Assembly: GCA_036940085.1 (NCBI GenBank)
Contig: JALLBK010000225.1
Location: forward strand, 1 to 20,944
Reading direction: 5' to 3'
Length of the DNA stretch: 20,944 nt
DNA from: Discostella pseudostelligera
Lineage: Eukaryota > Bacillariophyta > Thalassiosirophyceae > Thalassiosirales > Thalassiosiraceae
In this document: in pieces, positions 1 to 11,200 of the stretch
Numbering within the stretch: position 1 is the stretch's first letter
Layout: every line of letters starts with the position of its first letter
Program-made: the position numbers and the translations under genes
The notes under the pieces: generated by a model
Seen by the model: only the letters and a program-made list of their open reading frames with translations
What the model was told of the DNA's origin: nothing
Databases searched by the model: none

Positions 1-253
1 CAGTGACTGTGTGCATCTCCGCGATCCGCGAACCCATCACCAACAAAAATCACCATCACCAAATCCAACTCCCAACTCCCACCATGAAAATTTCGCGACG
101 ATGGTAATGGTGCAAACTGCAAGCAGAGGAAATGATGCATTACTCGTTCCGATAAGCACCAACCTCTCACCCTATTGTTATTGTAAATACCACAATTTTT
201 TTGCAAGGTTGCCAAGTAATTCTGTCTCGTGGTGACGCAAAGCAACATCTATA
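1..253 (+). other. upstream/5' leader region of the EamA transporter gene
   Basis: This stretch lies upstream of the transporter start. It is CA-rich, with repeated CACCA, CAACTCCCA and similar words in the first 90 bases. Several short upstream ATGs are present. A TGA at 233-235 is in frame with the transporter ATG at 254, which limits N-terminal extension within this exon. No promoter element can be named with confidence, and an upstream non-coding exon outside the window cannot be excluded. Confidence 0.4.
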
Positions 254-2073
254 ATGATAATGAAGGTGAAGGCCGCCATCGTTTGGCCACTCGCGCTCGT
301 GTTGGCACTGCCTACCCCAACTTCAACGTTTTCATGGCCTCCACTTCATAATCATAATATCTCTCCTACAACATCGACATCCCAACATCCAACGATACTA
401 CTTTCATCGAGCAAGATACGACGCGGGAGAGATATCAATGCTTCATTGAAATATTTGCCATTACACTCTAGAAATTCTACTACCACCGATGATGATAGAT
501 TCCATTCGCGACTGCGGCAGCAGCAGCCATCGATAGACATCGATTTCTTCGAGGCGGGATTCATCGCGCATCAATCTCTATTGAATTCAATGAATTATAG
601 ACAACATCATCTCAATGATCATCACGGCCACAACCAGGTAGAATTAATGTCATCTAGTAGTAGCGAATCTTCAGCGTCGGAATTGAATGCTCGGTATGAA
701 ATCACTCAATCGATCAGTGCACCACCATCAGCAACACCATCAACAACAACGAAAACAACCACCACGATATCAACGGCACCAACAGCACCATCAACTCCAA
801 AGACCACAAGATCCATACTGCCCAATCTAAGCGACACATGGAAAGCACGTATCCTCCTCCTCCTCTCAGCAGCACTCTACGGTACCAATTTCACCATGGT
901 CAAAAATCTCGATGATATCATGCCCGTGGGTATTTCTTCCACCATGAGATTTGGATTTGCAGCAGCGGTCATGTTACCTATGCTTTTGGCACCATTGTCT
1001 GATGAGTTGGAGGAAGTGTTGGGTGAGGATCGGATACGTAGAAGAGAGATTGGTACCAGTATTGGTAGCAGCGTCGGTGGCAGCGGTAGCAGCAGTGTCG
1101 ATAGCAGCAATAGTAGAGATACTAGTATGAGAATAGAGAATGTATTCCAGTTTTTAGAGCAGCCATCGAGGCTTAGTGCAAGCTTGGCCGGGATGGAGAT
1201 TGGACTGTACAATTCCATTGGGTACATTGCGCAAGCTGTGGGATTGCGAACGACCACGGCGAGCAAGGTACGTTAAATATCATCTCGTGGGAGTCTGTTG
1301 CCGTTCTGCTTCTTCTGGCTGTTCGATAACAATTGTGTCTACTTCCTCGCTCGTTCACTCTCTAGAGCGCCTTCATCTGCTCTATGGCGGTTGTGACGGT
1401 ACCAATACTAGACTACATCTGGGGCAAGCAACTCCTACGTCGACAAATCATCGGCGCATGTCTCGCTGCCTTTGGAGTGTTTGCACTCGAACTTGGTGGA
1501 CAACAAACTACCATTACCGACGGGGATTTAATGAGCCTCATCCAACCCCTCGTCTTTGGTCTGGGATTTTGGAAGATGGAGGCAGCCATGGAGAAGTTTC
1601 CCACCGAAGCAGGACGGTTGGCGGCGGCACAGCTCCTAACGGTATTTCTAGTCTCACTCTCGTATTTGGTTTGTTGGTCTCCAATGATGTCGGGGGGAGG
1701 AGACGATAGCCTGCCGGAAGTGTGCAATGTCATACCCAGCGCGTCGGAGATAATAGCTTGGCTACATGATCCGTACATCATGGGAATGTTCATTTGGACT
1801 GGCATCATCACTACCGCCTTTACAATATACATGGAAACATTGGCATTAAAAACACTGTCGGCAGCGGAGACGACTCTCATCTTCTCAACCGAACCATTAT
1901 TTGGTGCTGCCTTTGCCGCCATTGTAGCGCATGAGTACTTTGGCTTGCATGATGCGATTGGTGCCGCCTTCATTATTGCTGGGTGTCTTGTGAGCGGGAT
2001 GGATGTTGGAAAGTTGTTGGGAGGGAGTCAGAAGATGGCCTCACCCATCGAGGCGACAGTCGCGGAGAAGTAG
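254..2073 (+). CDS. EamA/DMT-family membrane transporter, probably plastid-targeted
   Basis: Two exons, 254-1267 and 1366-2073, joined in phase 0 across a 98-nt intron (GTACGT...CTCTAG), give 573 residues. The join restores the family motif TTTASKSAFICSMAVVTVP, seen in plant and bacterial DMT carriers where the first EamA repeat ends. Hydrophobic helices start near residue 196 (ARILLLLSAALYGTNF) and continue to the C-terminus, consistent with about ten helices and two EamA repeats. Residues 1-26 are a signal-like segment (core AAIVWPLALVLALP) followed by TPTSTF/SWPP, which resembles the diatom plastid ASAF cleavage motif with Phe at +1. Between this and the first helix lie about 165 polar residues, including a Thr/Ser/Pro run at 155-188. 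A Ser/Gly-rich insert (about 265-291) follows helix 2. Substrate is unknown; the family moves small metabolites. The ATG at 254 is chosen because of the in-frame stop just upstream; the next ATG is at 260. Family call is strong, plastid location an inference. Confidence 0.88.
1268..1365 (+). other. spliceosomal intron of the EamA transporter gene
   Basis: 98-nt GT-AG intron, donor GTACGT and acceptor CTCTAG. It carries in-frame stops in the upstream exon frame and restores the conserved transporter sequence when removed. Phase 0. Confidence 0.88.
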
Positions 2074-2284
2074 TGATAATGCATTACTTAGTTCCAAGCT
2101 TTGATGCCACCCTGTCATGCCGCTGGAGCTTTCGAGTGACGATTGAGAAATAGCCACCAGCCGGTAGAGCTTCTCTTTTTCGATTCGCGATCGTCTAGCT
2201 GGTGACCACTTCACCTCACTTATTAGTATTGATACAACCCGAAGCCTCTGAACAATGTATAGTTATCTATTGATATTATATAAT
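2074..2284. other. convergent intergenic region (shared 3' flanks)
   Basis: The 211 bases separate the stop codons of the plus-strand transporter and the minus-strand chitinase gene. They must hold both 3' UTRs and end signals. The part next to the chitinase stop (about 2255-2290) is AT-rich. No reading frame or distinct hairpin terminator is evident. Confidence 0.6.
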
Positions 2285-5200
2285 CTAAAAGTAAGCGGCA
2301 ACAGATGCAAATGCGCAACCAATCAGCATCATCGCCAGACCGGGAAACGAGTGACATTTGCGAGCCCGATTCATTCGAAAGTATCCGCCATAGTTATCAT
2401 CCAACCCGGTCGTCGAGGATTCCCACCCAGACTGGTAAGAATCACTTTCTCCAACAGATACTTGTGGTTCCAGTGTTGGCAAACTTCCTCCGATTTCTAC
2501 TAATCCACCGTATCCGCCTTGCTGCGGTGTGCAGCACTGATACCAGTAATCGTCTCGAGCGGCCAAGCAGATCAAACTGTCGATTTCTTCTGAACTTAGA
2601 CGAGCATTGACATCTCCGCAGGTTACTGTTTTACCCTGATAATCCACCTCCATGTTCCAATTAGTATTCAAGTACGTGCCATTACTATGTTGGCACAGCG
2701 AGCATTGATGTGTTGGCATCTTGATACAACAATCGTGTACCACAGCAGATTGAACGCTCTGGCATCTTTCAGCACCGTCTTGGACCCGCTCGTTTCGTAA
2801 ATTCATGTAGACATCCAGACACGTCGATGCCAAGCCATCGTATGTCAACTGTTGATTCCAGCTAATGGAATAATCTTGACCCTCGCACAAGTTGCACTCC
2901 TTGAAACAGCATGTACCAAAAAGATCTGCTTTTGTTGATTTACAAGCGTCGCTTTGGCTTAATCCTCCTTCTGCTAGTACAGACCAGTCTCCACACGTTC
3001 TGTTAACGCCCATGTACACCACAGGATCATTGACGAGTAAATCATATTCATCGCCGTCTGAAGAGCAAAGATCGCACGGTATATCATAGCAGCAGCTGTC
3101 GAAATGATCTTCCTGAATGCGCACGCATTGTTCGCTGCCTTGCGTAATTTCATTCAAGCCAATGAAGTGAGTGTCTATTTCTGAGCAGCCCATGATTGCA
3201 CCATTGAAAGTAACAGTCATGTCTTCGTCGAGCTGATAATCTTGGCAAATGCTACACTTGTCATAACAACAATCATCGAATAACTCGCTCTGTGTCATGA
3301 GACATACATCATCATCCATCTCGATTCTCGTCCAGAGATAGTTGTAAACTTCATAGCAATTGCTGACAATCCCATTGTATGACACGGCTTTTTCTAAGAT
3401 ACTGAAAGACTTGCGTTCCGATTGGCACAAATTACATGGTCTTTCCGGAGGGTCGTAGCAGCACTGTTGCAAAAAGAAGAAATGGTTTGAGACTTCAAAG
3501 TCATGCAAGACAATATCATACGAGAAAGAACCCACTTACCGGACTTGAGTAATCCAATTTCGCTTTTTGACATTGGTCGGAACTATCGAAGACTCTTTGT
3601 TTCAACAAAACAGTATCGAGCTCAAGGCATGTCATCGACTTCCCATCATATTTAACTTGTGCGTACCAATCCTTCCCAGATGGGCAAATTTCACATTTAT
3701 TTCCCGCATCAGGTATTAGTGGAGACGGACCATTGCAGCAATCGTCATAGTAATTTGTTTGCAATTGACTGCATTCATCAGAACCTTCCTCTAAACTTTT
3801 TCCTGCCATTATCCACGACAGTTCACCACACGCAAATGTGATGTTGTTGTACGTGGTTGGATTGTCCCAGTACAGGTTACCATCCTTGCCACAGACACTG
3901 CACTCCTGGTAACAACATTTCTGCTTCAGCTCTGATTTAGCGGCCTGGCACATGAATTCTTGCTGCTCTTCTCTTCCTACCAAGAAACTATTCAATTCAG
4001 TACAAGTTGTGTTGGAGCCGTAAAAGCTAACGCTGACATCTTTTCGAACATCGCCGTTACCCTCTGGATCAGAGCACAGTCTGCAGGGATCTGTGGGAGT
4101 CTGAAAACAGCAAGGCTCAAACAATACTTCTTGCGCCGAGTTGCATTCCTCTGAACCCGAAACGATAACTTCAGCCGCGAACAGAAGACTGAGCTCGAGA
4201 CAAGTTGAAGCATTGCCCTTGTATGCGACTTCTACGTTCGCATCAAGTTGGGCTCCCTGGCAAATATCGCATTTACTGAAGCAACACGATGTGAAATATT
4301 CTGCGCGCGCAGCAACGCAAAATCCACTACTATCTTCAGCCTTCCGATATAAAGAGTTGCTCACTTGAGTGCAAGTCTTGTTCGATCCCTCGAAGTATAC
4401 TACAGCGTCTCCGTTAATGTCGAGCCATTCTTCTCCATTTTTGCACAGCGCACAGGCGGGAGTAGTGTAATTGATGGGTTCATAGCAACACGTATCACTA
4501 AATTCACGCTGTACTTCAGTGCACTGCCCTGTTCCTTCCTCGATTGCGTTACTAGTAAAATACCAGTCAAAACTCCCACAAGACATGTCTTCTGTTCCAT
4601 TGAAATTCACATATGAGTCCCAATCAATTAGTTGGTTGTCATTACAAAGGCTGCAGGTATCCATGCAACAAAATTCTTGGAACTCGGCCTTTGTCGACGT
4701 GCATTCATCGGTACCGTTACTTTTGCGCGCTAATGCATTCGCGACGATGTCACACGACACTGTTTCGCCATTGAAGTCGACGGTAGGTTCCTTTCGGATG
4801 GATCCGTCGGTACACAAAGTGCATGGAGTTTCTGGTGGATCAAAGCAACATCGATCTGCAAACTGTGACTGCATAGAAGTACATTGACTGGAGCCAGCAG
4901 CGATGTCAGATGTCCGAACAGTATGGAGCTGCAAACACGAGATCGTGTCGCCATCGAGCACGACATCTTGCACGAAATCTTGGAGTTGATTCCCTCCACA
5001 GATGGCACACTTTTTATAGCAACATTCAGAAGTGGTTGAATCCTTTGCTGCTAAACATACATCACTATCCGACTCTGTCCTTCGGATCAAGAAGTCGCTA
5101 ATGGCAGATGATGAATGATCGTTAGAAACAAATCACACTGTGCACGAATAATTCAAGGTTTGATACCGACTTACTAGACATCGCTGCAATTCGTGATAGA

Positions 5201-8200
5201 TCCTCCAAAATCAACCTCAACGTTAGAGTACGCATCCAAGAAGTCGGTCTCCGTCTCGCACAGATTGCATGGAACAGTTGGAGGGGTGTAGCAGCAAAAA
5301 TCTTTGAACTCATCCTTGATTATCGAACAAGTCTCGTCCCCTTCTTTAATGTCGTTTCGTCCGAAGATAGGCTTTAGATCACCACATGCAACGTCACCAC
5401 CATCGTATTCAACAATTGCATCATAGTCCATCATTAACGACTCTCCGCAAATATTACATAATTCATAGCAGCAGGTTGTCCCAAACGCCTACAACGAAGG
5501 AACAAAATAACATGAATAACACTTGGTCAAAATGGAAACCACGCATACAAAAGAATGACACACCTCCTTCGCGCCGGAACATGTGTCACTTGATTCATCC
5601 TCCCTTTTCAACATATCTGCGGCATATTTACATGTAGTGTCTTCGCCCTCAAAATCTACAGCATCGTCCCAATTCACAAACTCAGGGCAAAGTTCACACG
5701 GAGAGGCAGGAAGAGTGAAGCAACAGGTGTCTTGATATTTCGCCTTGGTCGAGGCGCATTCATCGCTAGATGATATGATTGCGTCGGCAGCGAAGACGGC
5801 GTCTATTTCACCACAAGTCTTTGCCGACTCACTGTTTTCGTCTATGACAAAATCCCATGCCAACTGGGCATTACCACAAAGACTGCACTTATCAAAGCAA
5901 CATGATTCAAAGTGAGCTTCTCTTGTAGAAGAGCAGGTAGAACTACCATCCTCTTCTGCGTTTAACATGTTATCGAGGACACCGCAAGTAACGTTTTTGC
6001 CTTCGACATCCACCTCTACTGGCCAAAGTAGATTTTGGGTTGTATTCCCTTGTTTGCAAAGACCGCATGCATTGGTTGGAAAGGTATAGCAACAATCGGA
6101 GGAATATTGCGATTTAATATCAGTGCATGAATCCATTTCAGCTTCGATGAAGTCAGAGTAAAGTGAAGCATCAATAGATGAACATGTCATCATTTCGGAC
6201 TCCACTTGCTCTCCGTTGGCTTCCGTCTGCTCAGTAGTTGTCCCATTACCATCTTCGGTATCTTGTGCCCTGCGACCATTAACTGATTCATCGAACTCTA
6301 CCCACCATTTTAGTCCCTGCTCTTGGCACAAAGTGCACTGTTTGTAACAGCATGCGTCAAACAATGTATCCTGTGTGGTGACACACTTGTCATCAGTGTC
6401 TTCTTTGGGTGCCAACATCTCGTTTACATGACCACATGTTGCAATAGTTCCATCTGGCATGGTAACATTAACATCAGTTCGAATGTTATAATGTTCTGTG
6501 TTTTTGCGACACAAATTGCATGGAATTTCAGGGTAGGTGTAGCAACATGCTTGTGCGTGATCCAATCTCACAGAATCGCAGACAATACTGTCCTTTTCTA
6601 CAGACAGAAACAATCCATAATCCAAGTCACCACAAGTAGTTTTAGTCGACGTTCCATCGATTTCGACTTCAATCTCGACCCATGAAAGAATACCTTGACT
6701 GGAGGAGTCAGGACAAATTTTACAAGTACTACCAGCGGCGACCACTGCTCCCTCTGAACAGGGAGTGCCGGCAAAGCATGTCTCGCCCTGCTCACAGTCA
6801 TCAGATAGCCCACTCGGACAGGGTCTTGAGCAAGTCGTTATTGCATCATCCCAATCTTTTCCGCAAAATGCCGACGAAGATTCCTCCTCACTAAGAATGC
6901 TCTGCGCGGCAGAATCATTGCCGGCGCTGCCACCTCCGTCTCCGCTACCATCGCCACCAACTATTTGTGTTACTGGTAACATATCAATGGCCCAAACCAT
7001 AGTGCCTCCAAGGCACTTACTGGTCGCGTAGTCCACTTTTGCTTTGAATGTCTCATCATTGTCGAACGATATCAATTGGTTGTCATCCTTGACCATGACG
7101 GCTGAGTAGCTCGCCACGTCCACTGTGATTGAATCATATCCCTTGCCTTGACCTTCTTGTTCCCAATTATAAATCTCCACAAATGGAACAAATCCAGCGG
7201 TGTCGAGACATCCACCTATCGCAGTTTTGTTCGAGTTTTTGTGAAAGGGGCAGCCAAGAGAAAGGCAGGTATCATCCGCTAACGTGTACGATCGGCCGTA
7301 GGCTGCCAGTCCAAGAAGTATTTGTGAGGCAGGCACACTGCTGTTTGTCAACATGTAATCAATGGCTTCGTTGATTAGACTTATGTCAGAATGGGCGCCA
7401 ATTATTTTTGGCTCATCCCATAGTCCGTGAACGTCGTAGGCCATAACGTTGAACGAATGAACGACAGGTGCCAAATTGATAAAATCGTAGCCAATATCAA
7501 ATCTCGAGGTGTTCGCTGGAATAGCCATGCTCAATTCGAACTTTTCTGGCGCATCGTCGAAGTACTTCCTCAGCTCTTGACACAGTAGAACAAGATTTTC
7601 CTTATCAACAGTGGAATTACCACCACGAGTTTCGTCACCTGGGTATTCCCAATCCATATCCAAACTGCAAGGAATGTTAGGACGAGATATACGCATTTTC
7701 AAGCATCGAGCACGGACGTCGACTTACCCATCAAATCCATATTTTCTCATGAATGCCACGGAGCTCTGGGAAAATTTCATGCGGGACATTGGACTGGCAG
7801 CACTGTTGCTAAACCTATGCAATCGCTCGTTCCCGGGTTCATTGTGCGTCCAACCGCCTACAGAAATGATTGCCTTGGTTTCAGGGAACTTCTTTTTGAC
7901 ATCAATGAATTGCTGATATTGTCCGCCTTTAATATCGGACTCGAAGTCCCAAGGTTCAAGAGTGCCATCGGCAGATATTGACGCGAATGAAAATACAATG
8001 TGCGTGTATGACGATGCATCAATCGACGCCGCTGTAAACGGATTGCAGGTTTCGTTGCGACTACCAAATAATAAACACATCATTGTTTCATGTCAGAAAA
8101 TTCTTTTACGATACGATACGATGCGATCCTTCACTTTGGTACTTACTAGATACTCCAACTCTGCCAATAGCCAACGTTTCGAGACATGGTTTCACCATTG

Positions 8201-11200
8201 TCACAAAATGCAGGTATACCTTCCACCATCGTGGTAAAATCAAAGATTCCTTGACTCCCACTTTCACCGGGTGGATTTGTATCAGCTATTCCACAGGGTG
8301 TGTTTGCAAAACAAGTTTGACCACCTTCGCACTCAGCGTTTGTGCCACTCGGGCAAGGTTTGGCGGTTTCGCAACTCTCAACAATCGTTTCCCAAGATGA
8401 ACCGCAGAAAAAATTGGATTCGGTTTCATCTACTGCTGTTTCAGGCGCAGTTGTGGCAGAGCTTTCATTTCCGGACGCATCAGAAGATATTGGTTTTTCA
8501 CCGGCTGGTTTATGGTCTGCGATTGGTTCACTGGATTTGCAAGGCGTGCCACTGAAACACTCTTGTTTCTCGGGACAATCTTTTCGTTCAAATACAGCAA
8601 TGAGATTGGTCCAAGACTTGCAAAATAATAACATGTTTGGCACATTGAACAGTTCTTACCTTTACTATCACCTGACGGACAAGATTGGGCATTTTCGCAA
8701 TCGATGTTCTCCCAGGTCTCTGAACAGAAATACGAACTTTTCATATTCTCAAGATGCTCCATTAAATCAATGGTCGGATCAGCAGTCGGCTTTCCAGTCG
8801 GTGACGCTGGTATCGGTTTGGCGCTTGGTTTCGATGAATTCCAGTCCTCGCCCTCGTTATTCACTTCGCTGTTTGAATCCCAACTTTCTCCTTCATTGTC
8901 AACTGGCTGATTCCAGTCATCATTTTCATTGTCGACTTGATTGTTTGATCCCCAAGCCTCTCCTTCATTATCAACTGCTTGGCTTTCAGCATATTCGTCG
9001 TCGAAATTCTCCCCTTCGTTGTCTATTTGCTCTCCTTCATTGCTCTCCCAGGCTTCTCCTTCATTGTCTACTGCTTCTGGCAGGCCCACCAATATCGAGG
9101 GTTCGCCTGACGGCACTGGCGCCTCGCTGCTCTCCAGGGTCACGGGTAAATTAGGACTGGACGTTACCGGACCATCGGCAGGCGAAAGAGACGATTCTTC
9201 ATCAACGGGAATTGAAGTGTCAACCTTACATGCAAGAACAAAAGCCCAACAGCTATGTTCCGGATTCTCGCATTCAACATTATTCCCACTCGGACACGGC
9301 TGATGACAGTTCTGTTCTACATCGTTCCAATCTTTTCCTGGAGTAGTGTGATCGAAGCGTTGTTCCTTCAGAATAGCGAGAACAAACAGTTCAAATGTAA
9401 AATATTCAACACCTACCACAAAAGTAAGATCCTATCAAATCCGAAGCCAAAACTGCGGGCTCTCCGACTGGTTGGTTGCTCACAGACGGTAAAGGGCTAA
9501 CCGAAGGTTGCAATAATGAATAATCTACGCCTCCAAAGACTGGCACCTGTGCACCACCAATACCGGGGACGTATTGTACTGTGATGGTGGGGACGGATGT
9601 TGGTATAGGCTCAGGAGTTTCAATGCCTTTCTCTTCCTTGCACGATGTAAATGCCCAGCATTCCAATTCGCTTTAGGCGGTAGGAAAGGAACGTCAGCCA
9701 ATTCTTTGCTCGCATTGTTACACAAATGTACACATATTTTGAAGAACTCACTTCGGGCAGTCAGCACTGTTGCCACTTGGACATCTCATTCCGCAAGTTG
9801 AGTCGGCATTATCCCACGAGGTACCACAGAAGAAGGTAAAGGCCGGATCATCTGAGTCAAGCACCGGTTTGTCAGCTAAGACAAAACCAACAGTCATTAT
9901 CCACAAAAGGTGAGTGAGGCAAGGAGTAATATTAAAGAAGATTTCTAGTGCATCGAGCAAACAAACTCACTTGGTTTAGCTGTAATTGTCGGACTGTATG
10001 AGGGAAAATATGTTGTCGGAACAAGGGTTCGACCAAGAGCAGGCTTCCTCGTCGGTTGCTTGTTACCTGCACCTGCTCCTGAACCAGACGCCGTGTCACC
10101 GGTTGGACTATCAAAGGAGTATGACACACAAGCACTTTATGTAAACAAGAGACATCGGCAAAAGAGAGAAAAATACCTAGTCAGACGAATAACAACTCAC
10201 CTCCCCACTGGATTCTGTTTTGGTTTACTTGTCACAATTTCCATCGATGGTTCTGTCGTGGGAGTTGCTGTGGCGTAGAAATCGCAAGGAGTTTCTGTCC
10301 AACAGAATTCATGTTCGGGGCAGTCATTATCATCTTCACAGTGCTCATTGGTCTCGCAATTGTCTCTTGCCTTTAAGATATGTTCGTACAAATTAGGTGA
10401 AATACGATAGAAGTAATTGAGGAATGAACACAGGATAACGACTCCACTCACATCATCCCAATATTTTCCACAGAACGAATACCTATGCATTGCCTGCTCA
10501 GCACTTAAAGATGGCTTGTTCGTTGGGCCCATGGTTGACGGCGCAGGGACACCTACAGCATTCCCTTGCGTGGTGCCACCGTTTTGAGATGCTGTTGACT
10601 GAGCTTCTTCCTGTTGTTTTAACGTTGTTGCGTTCATGTCTACAGCGTGACACTGTGAGAAGGCGAAGCAAAGTTGGCCGTCAGGACAGTCGTCATCGCT
10701 CCCTGATGGACACCAGACCTCGCAGCTGAATGATGCAAACCAATTGTATGCATAACCAATACGTGTGAGTGTATTAGGCAAATTGATCAATGACCGTTGA
10801 ATCACAGATGAATGTGAGACCTCACCGTTGTTGTGCATCATTCCAATCCGAACCACAAAAATACTTGTTCAGTTTGCTCGAATACATCACAGGAGCTGGC
10901 GTCGTGGGGGTATATGTTGGACTTGGCGGACTTGGTTCCTTCGTCAACATTCGCGCATCGCAGGGTGTATCGAGGAAGCAAATTTCACCCGTTGGACAAT
11001 CATTTAGACTCCCACTCGCACAGTGTGATTTGCATCGTGATATGGCGTCATCGTAGGATACGCCACAAAAATAATGATCAGTCTTATTGTAGCTTGGTTT
11101 GGATAGGTCCACAAATCCCCCCGATGCCACGGCACCCTCCCCCGTGGCCATCAAGTTCTCGGCCCCGGTGACATCGTGCATTTCACTAAATTGTTCCCCA

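Noticed and set aside
4519..4887. 122-codon plus-strand frame
   Set aside because: Shadow of the Cys-repeat array on the opposite strand.
2531..6724. Possible DNA-level satellite or CRISPR-like array
   Set aside because: The periodicity is visible only in the protein; at nucleotide level units have diverged and there are no conserved short repeats with unique spacers.
8342..9154. 270-codon plus-strand open frame
   Set aside because: It is antisense to exons 7-8 of the chitinase gene, whose frame is supported by Cys modules and splice joins; the plus frame has no recognisable features and crosses an intron.
9748..10197. In-frame TGA codons at exon ends as possible selenocysteine or frameshift
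   Set aside because: The stops arise where donor GTGAGT follows the exon; splicing at that GT rejoins conserved module sequence each time.
10197..10856. Continuous minus-strand open frame suggesting no intron at 10371-10451
   Set aside because: The 81-nt intron is a multiple of three and lacks stops, so the frame stays open. Removing it restores the module spacing WDD-ARDNC, and its ends are GTGAGT and TTAAAG.
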